Assembly (NCBI GenBank): GCA_038496445.1 | Contig: JALMLS010000420.1 | Location: 496,001 to 560,000, forward strand | Direction of reading: 5' to 3' | Source of the DNA: Trichosphaerium sp. ATCC 40318 | Taxonomy: Eukaryota > Discosea > Flabellinia > Trichosidae | DNA length: 64,000 nt | Part shown: positions 46,590 to 55,438 of the stretch, one piece after another | How the letters are laid out: every line of letters starts with the position of its first letter | Position numbering within the stretch: position 1 is the first letter of the stretch | Translations under genes and position numbers: made by a program | The notes under the pieces: generated by a model | Database searches by the model: none | Told to the model about the DNA's origin: nothing | What the model saw: only the letters and a program-made list of their open reading frames with translations

Positions 46590-48146
46590 ATGTCTTCTTT
46601 GCTTGATCTTCCACACGAAATTCAAAGATATATCTGTACATTCAATGTTGAAGCTTTCACAAAGTTCCACACATTATCAAAGAAAGCAGCAACCAATACT
46701 CATTTTGATGAATTATTAGAACGTAAAGGGAAATGGATTGCATGGTACAAAAGTGGAAAAGTATGGTGTCACGAATATGCTAAAAATGGACAATGCAACA
46801 AATGGTACGAAAGTGGACAACTTAAGATACAATTCATGATGGTTGATGGTAAAAATCATGGTGTTACCAATGAGTGGTATGAACATGGGCAACTTGCAGT
46901 TCAAGCAGTGTTTGTTGATGGAAAGCAACATGGTGAAGCCAAGGAATGGTACAAGAATGGAATACTTATGGCACAAAGCACGTGGGTTGAAAACAACCTA
47001 AATGGTGAAGGTAAAATATGGCATGACAATGGACAACTGGGACACCAAAGTACGAGGGTTGATGGTAAACTACACGGAGAAGTCAAAGAGTGGCATACCA
47101 ATGGACAACTGTCAAGACAAAGCATGTGGATTCATGGAAAACAAATTGGTGAATTTAAGGAGTGGCACAAGAACGGACAACTTATGACACAAAGCACATA
47201 TGTTGATGGAAAACAACACGGTGGAGTATTTCACTGGTACGATAATGGACAACTAGAAGTTCAGGGATTGTGGCTAAAGGGCATAAGAAGTGGTGACTTA
47301 ACATCATGGTATGAAAACGGACAACTGAAGGCACATTGTGTATTTGTTGATGGAAAATGGCATGGAGAAGTCAAGAAGTGGTATGAAAATGGCCAACTTC
47401 AAGCACAAGCCATGATGGTTGACAATAAAGAAAATGGCAAAGTCACAAAGTGGTATGAGAATGGACAGCTTAAGACACAAAACATGCGGGTTGATGGTAA
47501 ATACCACGGTGAACTGAAGCATTGGTACAGCAATGGGCAACCAAAGCATCAATCCACATGGATTGATGATAACCAAATTGGTGAACACAAAGAGTGGTAT
47601 GAGAATGGACAACTTGAGGAAATAGCCATGTGGGTTGACGGTGAACAAAATGGTGAAACTAAAAAATGGTATGAAACTGGCGAAATTCAGCGAATTGCCA
47701 TTATGGTAGATGGAAATCAAAATGGTGAACAAAAAGAGTGGTATAAAAACGGACAACTTAAAGCGCAAAGTATGTGGGTTGATGGTAAAAAACATGGCGA
47801 ATCTAAAGAGTGGTACAGCAATGGGCAACTTAAGATACAAGCTATGTGGGCTAATGGTTACCAAAATGGTGATGAGAGAGCATGGAATGAAAATGGACAA
47901 CTTATGGAGCAATATATAAGCGTTGGAAACGGCCTATATGAACTTACAAGGTGGTACAGTAATGGACAACTTGCACTACACTCAACAGATGTTGATGGGT
48001 TGCAGACCGGTGAGTTCAAGGAGTGGTATGAGAATGGACAGCTTAAGGAACAAAGCATGTGGGTCAATGGAAAGTTGGACGGCGAAAAGAAACTGTGGAC
48101 TGAGAATGGAAAGCCAATGGCAGAGCATGTCATTGCAAGTGAATAG
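46590..48146 (+). CDS. Intronless F-box / MORN-variant repeat protein with about 20 repeats
   Basis: 518 residues in a single exon; start ATG at 46590. Residues 1-45 form an F-box-like segment (LLDLPHEIQRYICTFNVEAF, LSKKAATNTHFDELL). The rest is about 20 tandem 24-residue MORN_2/YwqK-type repeats, consensus EWYENGQLKAQSMWVDGK followed by a variable pair and G-E. Repeats are close at DNA level (72-bp period), so unequal exchange or slippage can change copy number. A substrate-receptor role in an SCF ligase is the simplest reading. Related genes lie at 33.2 and 49.5 kb and a decayed copy at 48.9 kb. F-box/MORN combinations are common in giant viruses of amoebae and in some protists. Confidence 0.87.
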   Translation: MSSLLDLPHEIQRYICTFNVEAFTKFHTLSKKAATNTHFDELLERKGKWIAWYKSGKVWCHEYAKNGQCNKWYESGQLKIQFMMVDGKNHGVTNEWYEHGQLAVQAVFVDGKQHGEAKEWYKNGILMAQSTWVENNLNGEGKIWHDNGQLGHQSTRVDGKLHGEVKEWHTNGQLSRQSMWIHGKQIGEFKEWHKNGQLMTQSTYVDGKQHGGVFHWYDNGQLEVQGLWLKGIRSGDLTSWYENGQLKAHCVFVDGKWHGEVKKWYENGQLQAQAMMVDNKENGKVTKWYENGQLKTQNMRVDGKYHGELKHWYSNGQPKHQSTWIDDNQIGEHKEWYENGQLEEIAMWVDGEQNGETKKWYETGEIQRIAIMVDGNQNGEQKEWYKNGQLKAQSMWVDGKKHGESKEWYSNGQLKIQAMWANGYQNGDERAWNENGQLMEQYISVGNGLYELTRWYSNGQLALHSTDVDGLQTGEFKEWYENGQLKEQSMWVNGKLDGEKKLWTENGKPMAEHVIASE

Positions 48147-48495
48147 TTTTTTGCAACAAGCAAGAAAACAGACAGCACCAGTAGTGCAGTGTAGAAAAGA
48201 AAACACAATAAAAAAAATTGCCATACTATATGGGAAGAAACTGTCCAACATTGAACGTTACCCAAAGCTTCTGAGCTCCAAGGAACAAGCACAACAATAA
48301 AAAAAAACTATCAATAAAAATTCTCGAGCTTGCTGAGAATACCCATAGTAGTATGTACCCCCTTTACACAGTGTAGACGAAGCAAGGCTAATAACAATCT
48401 GGTGTACACCAGTATCAGTGAAATTCAAATAAAAGCCTGAATTGAAGTGTATTCCGAACGTCTTTTTAGTTGAGAGCATTTATTTTCCTGCTACA
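48147..48495. other. Intergenic
   Basis: About 350 bp. A minus-strand frame (SLASSTLCKGGTYYYGYSQQ) is open across the middle but has no recognisable start, splice pattern or family. Confidence 0.35.
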
Positions 48496-48729
48496 TCAGT
48501 AGTTATTATACTGCGAGTCTCTAGCTTCTCTTGCGTCTTGTTGGTACGCGTCCTTGAATGCGCTTATTATTGCATCGGTTTCTTCCTCCTCACCTGGTTT
48601 TAACCCGTAGGAGGCTTGGAAATTGCGATAACCGCCATAGCTCTTTGTAATAGAATAAGAACTTGGTCTGGGTACATCGTTATCGTTGTTGCTTTGCGAA
48701 TAGCTATTGTTGGCGTTATTGCGTGACAT
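48496..48729 (-). CDS. Small Ser/Asn/Tyr-rich protein, unknown
   Basis: 77 residues in one exon, start ATG at 48727-48729. The first 35 residues are low-complexity (NNANNSYSQSNNDNDVPRPS); the second half looks folded and conserved: SYGGYRNFQASYGLKPGEEE and DAIISAFKDAYQQDAR. Short eukaryotic proteins with a comparable YGL-K-P...AI..AF core exist, but I cannot name one securely. Neighbour of the MORN-variant cluster on the other strand. Confidence 0.5.
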   Translation of the reverse strand: MSRNNANNSYSQSNNDNDVPRPSSYSITKSYGGYRNFQASYGLKPGEEEETDAIISAFKDAYQQDAREARDSQYNNY

Positions 48730-48879
48730 GTTAATCTAAAAAAAATTGCTTAGACACTCACATATCTTATTGTATTGACACAAGCGTACGTGCCTCACAG
48801 AAGCCTAAACCGTAGAGTAAATGTTGTCTGGAATTGACCAAGTGGCATTCAAAAATTAACTCGCTCTTCCGTCCGTCAT

Positions 48880-49045
48880 TTTCCTTTCCATACACTGTCA
48901 AAGAAAGCAACAATCAATGCTCATTTTGATAAATCATTAAACCGGAAAATGGATCAAATGGTACAACAGCGGAAATAAAGGTACAATGTGGGTTGATGGA
49001 AAACAACAAGGCGAGATGAAACAATGATACCAAGGGCAAACCAGT
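48880..49045 (+). pseudogene. Decayed copy of the F-box/MORN-variant gene
   Basis: The stretch matches the F-box-to-first-repeat region of the gene at 46590 (compare 46670-46830): ACTGTCAAAGAAAGCAACAA, CTCATTTTGAT, GGAAAATGGAT, AATGGTACAA, then GTGGGTTGATGGAAAACAAC from a repeat unit. It contains stops and frame changes, and most repeats are missing. It lies between the two intact genes, so it is probably a third local copy that has decayed. Confidence 0.75.
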
Positions 49046-49537
49046 GCTAGAATGATAAGGATTTGAGCAAAAGGTAATAAACCAGGCAGCTTTCCAAGAA
49101 ATCTACACCATTTTTTAAGATGGTACATTACCCGCTTGTTCTACAATTCATATCACAAAGTAGTATTGTACCTATACAAGAATTGGAAGATTTTACACCT
49201 GCCTCTATCTTATATCACTTTCAGTACTCGCATTGGAGCTCAAAAAACACGTGATTTTTTTTCAACATATTTTGTTTCTCTCGAAAGGGTAGAAAGTTGA
49301 TATCCTTTGTAAATTGATTGAAATCACGTTTATTTGCGTTTCATTGATTAAAAGTAGATTGGTTAAATGTCACTCATCACCAGACGTATATTTTAGCCTT
49401 ATGTTACCACGTGTCTGATAAGAGAAGATTACACGACCTTTGGTTTATAATGCTAGTACAGCCTGATGCTATTGTACATGAGGTATCAGGATCCGTTTAA
49501 ATTGAACTGGCTAAATAATAAATAATAGGGATTTACA

Positions 49538-50668
49538 GTCGAGATTCAGCTTGATATTATCGATTTGGACTTGTCACTGTATATAAAGTGGCCGCTCCTT
49601 TCTAAACAGGCGGCAATAAACACAAGGTATGACTGCGACATGAACAAGCATGGGAAATGGCTTCGAAGACTCAACAACCTTGTCGTAAGTCAAGAGTGCT
49701 GGAAATATGGTTTACGAAATGGAGAGTACAAGTACTGGCACAAAAACGGAAAATTAAAGAGCCATTGTTATTACATCAATGGTAAACGGGAAGGAGAATG
49801 CAAGCAGTGGCACTATAGAGGCGAATTGGAGAGTCAGTGTTATTACATTGATGGCAAACAAGAAGGAGAGTGCAGGCGGTGGTACAATAATGGTCAATTG
49901 ATGGAGCGGTGTAAGTATATCAATGGTAAATATGAAGGAGAATACAAGAAGTGGAATTCAAATGGTCAATTTTTGATCACGTGTAGTTACATCAATGGCA
50001 AAAAAGAAGGAGACTGCAAAGAGTGGTACAAGACTGGCAAAATTAAGAGCCTGTGCTATTATATTAACGATGAGTATGAAGGAGAATACATGGAGTGGTA
50101 TAAGAACGGCCAATTGATGATACAGGGAAGCTATGTCAATGGTAAAAAAGAAGGAGACTACAAGGAGTGGTACGAGGATGGCCAATTGAAGAGCGAGTAC
50201 GAATATATTAATGACAACTGGGGAAGAAAATATGATAAGAATGGTCAATTAATAAACAAGGTTATTGTCAGTTGCAAGAAGTGGTACAAGAATGGCAACA
50301 AAATGAGGCAGTTTTATAGCGTCAATGATAAAAAAGACGGAGAATACGAAGAGTGGCACAAGAATGGCCAATTGATGACCAAGTGTAGTTTTGGCTATGG
50401 CAATAAAAAAGGAGTACACACGGAGTGGCATGAGAATGGGAAATTGAAGCTCCAGTGTTATTTCATCGATGGTAAAAAAGAAGGAGAATTCAAGGTGTGG
50501 TATAAGAATGGCCAATTGAAAAGGCAGTATTATTATATTAGTGACAAAAAAGAAGGAGAATTCATGATGTGGAATATGAATGGCCAATTGACGGACTGGT
50601 GCATGTTTGTCAATGGAATTAAGACGAAGAAAACAAAAAGTGGTATGACAGTGTTGAACAAGTGGTGA
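49538..50668 (+). CDS. F-box-like / MORN-variant repeat protein (start unresolved)
   Basis: About 375 residues, open from an AG acceptor-like site at 49537 to the stop at 50668. The first residues (VEIQLDIIDLDLSLYIKWP, LLSKQAAINTRYD) align with the F-box segment of the gene at 46590 but begin without ATG. Either an upstream exon supplies the start (an ATG near 49451 is a candidate, though I could not match the phase) or the 5' end is damaged; the first in-frame ATG at about 49640 would lose the F-box. About 14 repeats follow, consensus EWYKNGQLKxxCYYINGKKEGEYK. The repeats form a subfamily distinct from the 46.6-kb gene. Confidence 0.78.
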   Translation, partial: VEIQLDIIDLDLSLYIKWPLLSKQAAINTRYDCDMNKHGKWLRRLNNLVVSQECWKYGLRNGEYKYWHKNGKLKSHCYYINGKREGECKQWHYRGELESQCYYIDGKQEGECRRWYNNGQLMERCKYINGKYEGEYKKWNSNGQFLITCSYINGKKEGDCKEWYKTGKIKSLCYYINDEYEGEYMEWYKNGQLMIQGSYVNGKKEGDYKEWYEDGQLKSEYEYINDNWGRKYDKNGQLINKVIVSCKKWYKNGNKMRQFYSVNDKKDGEYEEWHKNGQLMTKCSFGYGNKKGVHTEWHENGKLKLQCYFIDGKKEGEFKVWYKNGQLKRQYYYISDKKEGEFMMWNMNGQLTDWCMFVNGIKTKKTKSGMTVLNKW

Positions 50669-50857
50669 ACATTTGAGAGCATAATCGCGACTAATTTAAG
50701 TGTGCTTATCCTAGAGAAACTATGTTAATAATACAAGGACAAGAGAGTTGAAGTTTTTGTAAAGCAAATTAGATAAACAACAACGTGGTCCGAATTTTAC
50801 TTTTTTTTGTTTCTTAATTAATTCTTCTTTTGTTCGTGTGTATTTTATTAGTTTGTT

Positions 50858-53586
50858 TTATCCTAGTAAGTACGATGCCAATATAATGTTATTGTAGTAG
50901 TTGTTGTCAATGTAATCAGGCTTTTTTACACCAAAATATACGTTAAGCATATGCTCAACCATTTCAAGACATCCTTCTATAGATCTAGTTTTTAATCCGA
51001 AGCCACCACTTGCTATGTATATTTGTTCACCTTGTACTGGATTCATAATATTTTTGTATCGAATCCATAGTGGCATTTCTGAAGGCTGAAGAGGGTACGA
51101 TCCACCTACACAGCACAAGCATCAGTACTTATAGTTAAAACGTAAAGTAAGGAATTTTTTGGAGATGCTCTCAACATTGAGGGCTAAGATGGCTTTCTGT
51201 ATGTAAACTATCCAGAAGCCAAAGAAATGTTATGTTAAATTACAGTTCTATTTATTTCAACTGTGTAGGGAACCAAATCTGTGTAAAAAAAGATAGACAT
51301 ACCTCCAAAGTCTTTCCAGTTACTCATATAACCATACTGAGCTCTGTCTATGGTACCGTTGACTTGTCCTTTATGTAATTTATCAACTTGGTCATGAATA
51401 TCCTCAAGTTGCACTCTATTTAGTGACACCTAAACAAAGTAAACAGTTTGTCTTATTTTAAGTTGGTACCAAAGACGATGTTTTACTTGTATCATAACGC
51501 TCCCAATAATCAGTGTTTGGACCTGTAGTATACATAGCCTCAAATACACCAAACCAATCACCATCATCATCAACAATAATATTACCTCTCTGGTACGTAA
51601 GCTGTTTTTGAGGCAAAGTAGAGATGATCCTGTTATCTTTTGTTCCAAGGCTCTTTAAAAAACTAGCAAAAAAGGGTCACAACAAACAAATAAAATCACG
51701 TGACACGTGGTAATAAAATCACGTGACACGTGGTAAAAGTGTCAAGAATTAATTTTAGTAAGCATAAATGCAGCGCACTTCAGGTTATCAAGGTAAAGAA
51801 CAAGCCTCTCTTGTCCGACTGGTCTGTTATAAATCGTGTAACTTTCTCTCATAGAAGAAGTTGCTTTAACAAACATTTCACTGTCATAGTCGAATCTTGT
51901 AAGCAAGTCTGATGGGTTTATAGCCAGTATAATCTTATCTGTAGAAACTGTGAATTTTGGGCCATAGGCTACCCTATTCTTGTTGCTCTTTGATGTCACG
52001 ACAATACTATATCTTCCGTCATCTGTTTTTGTAACAAGTGATACTTCAGTTGAAGTGAATATTCTAACTTCGCGCTTCGTCAGCTGCGCTCCCTATAGTA
52101 ACAAGGTGATAAGTACCATTAATTTCAATATAATTCATCATACTATAGCACTTATAAGAGAAGATCCATGCTCCAATTGATGTGTTCCTAGATCTGAAAA
52201 AAGAAAAATTAAGTCAAAAAAATCCTTTGTGAACCAAAACGAGTCACCTGTGATGTAGTCTGATACTTTCGCGTAGAACAGTGCCAGATTCAGTCCTATA
52301 GAAAATAAACTGTATCTACCAATATCTGATATTGTTGGGTCGTAATCTTGTAAGAAAGACTATTTGGGAAACAAGTAGGTTAAACAGTATTGAATTTTTT
52401 TTGAAAGAAAGTTAATTACTTACGTTCAATTCATCTGACATGCCAAGATCGTTAAAGAATGCCCTCCCAGAAACACTACTAAGATTGAATTGCTCCCATT
52501 GGTGGGTTTTTAATTCCTTGAAGCATTTTAGATGGAAAGATGCAGAGGCACAAAAAAAACATACATTCACAATTGCTATCAAGGCACGATACTTTATCTG
52601 TGGATTAGGGTTTGCGAGAGTTTCTTTGTTTGCCTCAATATTACTAAAAAGTTCCTTTGTCATCATGGATATAATGTCAGGCTTTAATACAAATGAGCAC
52701 TCAATGTTTGTAAAAAAACGTCACGTGCAGGATGAGATTTAGGTTTGTTAGGTCCCCACTCTTCTTCTGGATCAAAACTGTATGGTAGTTTTGATGAATC
52801 GCTTATATCTCTTTTTGAAATAATCTTATTACGTAAAAACCACCAAGCTACATCAACTCCCGAAGTGCAATTATGATGTAAGCACGATGTTTTTATTGCA
52901 AACCGTTTGATCAAATCCTGTAGCCACATTAGCATTAACAAACTAAGAAATAATATTCTGTATAATAGTATAGTTGTTGTATTACTCGCTTACGTTTAGA
53001 AGTGGCTGTGTTTCTGGATTAAACACAGTACCACCAAGTTCAAAGTACAGAGGTGGATGTGTCCTAAATAGGATATTTTAACGTGATGTGAAGCGACAGC
53101 AAAAGGTACTTTACCGTTTAACTTCCACTGTTTGTATTTTTCCTCCTAGGATTCTCTCTTTCTCAAAGATACTAGACACGTGACTTATGAGCCAGTTTGG
53201 ACATATATTAATAACGTACCAGATATTATTTCCCATTACCGTGTTGTCATCTACTAAGCGTAAAGCGGTATATAGACCGCTTATACCGCCACCAACAATT
53301 GTAACAGGACAATCAAAGTGAGCTTGAGTGCCTTGTTAACGGTATCAGTGTTTTAAGGCGGTTCTGCCAGTTCTTGCCTTTATTTTTCTCTAGTATGTAT
53401 AGTGTTGTCATAGTTATACCTGCAGCTACCGCTACAAGAGCTATAATGATTACAACAACTGTATACCGTATTAAAACAAACTTTTCTGTAATTCCACGTG
53501 CTCATTACAATAGATGTTGGCCTATGCTCCACAACAATATCTGGAGGGTGACTACCATTTACAAGCGAATCTGTGTCCATATCCAC
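50858..53586 (-). CDS. Membrane-anchored flavin amine oxidase
   Basis: Start ATG at 53584-53586 (MDMDTDSLVNGSHPPDIVV). After a short cytosolic part comes one membrane helix (YTVVVIIIALVAVAAGITM), so the enzyme domain should be lumenal or extracellular (type II). The FAD site follows: VTIVGGGISGLYTALRL, then EKERILGGKIQTVEV, and near the end GEQIYIASGGF with RSIEGCLEMVEHML, the C-terminal dinucleotide-binding side of the amine oxidase/phytoene desaturase family. Middle exons carry FDPEEEWGPNKPKSHPARD and DKIILAINPSDLLTRF. About 750 residues in a dozen exons; ends ASYLLG. The intron 53332-53377 (46 nt) has a GC donor. Substrate unknown. Confidence 0.8.
51691..51736. repeat. Perfect 23-bp tandem duplication containing CACGTG
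   Basis: The unit TAAAATCACGTGACACGTGG plus TAA occurs twice in a row (51691-51713 and 51714-51736), inside an intron of the amine oxidase gene. Each unit holds two CACGTG palindromes. Confidence 0.9.
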
Positions 53587-53856
53587 AAGCGTAAACGACT
53601 GATTTTGTTGTTATTGGTCAATTTATTTACACAGACATTTCTCGCGATTCGTATATAACATAGTACTTGCTTACGCTAAAAATTGTTTCTATTTTGAGTG
53701 TATATTATTGTCAGCTATTCACAAAATATTCGTTTGGCCTTTTAAAACAAGCTGCAGTTGCATTTCCATTCATCTCTCGTTTCTTATTCAGTGGGTGCAA
53801 TTCGACATCGTAAGAAACTAACTGACAGCTCCGTTAGCTACATTACCTTGACAGTG

Positions 53857-54175
53857 ATGGCTTCACGTTCTTTGGCAAGAATTGTGTTAAAATCTGGAGC
53901 AGGAGTGCTTAGGGTTGCAGGAAAACCAGTATCAAACCCTCGTACTCATCAACTCGGGTGCGAACAGAACATGTTGGGAACAACATTTGAACTCAAAGTT
54001 AGATACAACTACCGTCAGGATTATCCGCTCACGAAAATACTGTGACCTATTGAAGGGCGAAGCATGGGGTTACACAATTTTACCGAAAGCTTCTACCGAA
54101 ACAATACCAAAAGGATGCTTGAAACCAAAAGAAAAAAGGTTTGTTTTAGCAGACACCAATGATGCAAACGACTAA
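53857..54175 (+). CDS. Small protein with probable mitochondrial presequence
   Basis: Start ATG at 53857. Exon 1 is MASRSLARIVLKSGAGVLRV plus AGKP, rich in Arg, Ser and Ala without acidic residues, a textbook mitochondrial targeting signal. The donor at 53926 (GTATCA) and acceptor CTCAAAG join to LDTTTVRIIRSRKYC, DLLKGEAWGYTILPKAS, CLKPKEKRFVLADTN and DAND at 54175, about 83 residues. Reading on without splicing would stop at 54045 with less plausible content. I do not recognise the mature part; a small ribosomal or respiratory-chain subunit would fit its size (inference). Confidence 0.55.
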
Positions 54176-54491
54176 ATGGCTCTGAATGCTTTCAGTCGGG
54201 CCGACAAGAGCCCGACCTTCGCTCACATTAATTGTCAACAGAAAATAGGTAGTTTTGTTTGCCGAAATTTCGGTAGATTTACACTACCCGAAGCATGAAC
54301 GCTTCTGTGTGGTGCCCTCCTAGCAACCAATGTATGTTATGAAAGTGTGAGAAATGACAAAACTGGGTGGCATCGTTGCAAACAGTTCAGGTAAGACTAC
54401 TATTAATTAGGTTCAGTGAAAGGTTTACAAAGAGCGAAAAAACTAACTTAGAAAACCGACAACAACAAGCACAACACAAACACAAAGAAAA
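54176..54491. other. Intergenic with two perfect inverted repeats
   Basis: Contains GTCGGGC (54195-54201), 8 bases, then GCCCGAC (54210-54216), a GC-rich hairpin 20 bp past the stop of the preceding gene, and the palindrome CCGAAATTTCGG at 54262-54273. No gene is seen. Confidence 0.7.
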
Positions 54492-55110
54492 ATGGCAGAA
54501 GCAAAACAAAACATCGTACTGCAACAACCAGGGACCTACAACATTACAATTACGTCAGGCTTGATCCAAAAAGCTCCTGAGGAGCGTAAACTACTATGCA
54601 AAGTGTTTTACGAACGTACGCAATACTTTTAACTGTATACACTCTTGCAATCTAAAAATATCATTCAAAAACTATTAAAAGCTATTTACACTCTCTTAGA
54701 ATCATCTACAACATGGAAACAAGCTGGTGAGCATATTATCGCCTTTGTTAATGGGTTGGCAAATCCAAAAAGTCAATTCAAAAGCATCACCATCAGCAGA
54801 ATGCACTATAACAATTGCATAATGAACACTGTCTACTACTACGATGGCGTATCAGAAAACTGCGATTGCCCTGACTCTGCTAAGCTTCAATTTGAACTTC
54901 ACATCAAGGGTGGAGGCGGTTGGAACGAACTCCTACCAGGTACATACTTCGCAAAGCAAGAATAAAAAATTCTAACCATGTTTAGCTACTTCGCAAACTG
55001 TGTTTGGCAAATTTGGTGACAGGCTCGCTGCCACTGGTGTAGCCCTAGCTGATACATCTCTAGGCCAGAACTCTGACTCAGTATTTATGCCTTTCTACTG
55101 GGAAGCTTGA
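54492..55110 (+). CDS. Unknown protein, three exons
   Basis: About 180 residues. Start ATG at 54492 (MAEAKQNIVLQQPGTYNITI). Exon 2 reads YTLLESSTTWKQAGEHIIAF, MHYNNCIMNTVYYYDGVSEN, CDCPDSAKLQFELHIKGGGG and WNELLPG. Exon 3 reads TSQTVFGKFGDRLAATGVAL and NSDSVFMPFYWEA. No signal peptide or membrane helix; mixed beta-rich composition. Splice sites are normal and phases agree. I do not recognise it. Confidence 0.65.
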
Positions 55111-55438
55111 AGTGTATAACTCACTGTAATAAAATTGTGTTTCTATTAATAGACATTTGCTGTTGTCACAATCTCAATATCTGCAATGTTATCACGGTCT
55201 AATGAAAGCAAATTAGTTGTTCTGATAGTTTTGGATCGCGCCTGCTGCCATGTTGAGTCAAGTTGAGGATGTTACTATATTTCTCAAATCCGAAGTGTTT
55301 ATAAAAACTGGTTGACGGTGACACTCCGATACAAACTATTTCTTTCGACTCAATGAACAACGAAAAAATTAAATAAAAGATGAGGTTGTTGTGTTTCTTT
55401 CTTTTGATCTTTTCCTTCTTTTATTTTTTATGTACAGT
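55111..55438. other. Intergenic
   Basis: About 330 bp of AT-rich sequence with no frame or RNA gene that I can support. Confidence 0.5.

Noticed and set aside
46716-48251. Several antisense open frames of up to 202 codons across the MORN-variant gene
   Set aside because: They are period-72 shadows of the repeat array: the reverse frame repeats the same hydrophobic pattern every 24 codons, as expected from codon structure.
46716-50668. Tandem 72-bp repeats considered as a CRISPR array
   Set aside because: There are no unique spacers of constant length between identical repeats; the units are coding and diverge by codon.
33239-50668. Reading the YwqK-type repeats as a bacterial toxin-antitoxin system
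   Set aside because: The name of the repeat family comes from a bacterial annotation; here the genes are eukaryotic, carry F-boxes or an intron, and no partner toxin gene is seen.
54372-54420. Possible integrated virus, given giant-virus-like repeat families
   Set aside because: No capsid, polymerase, packaging ATPase or other viral core gene is present anywhere in the window; neighbours are intron-rich cellular genes.
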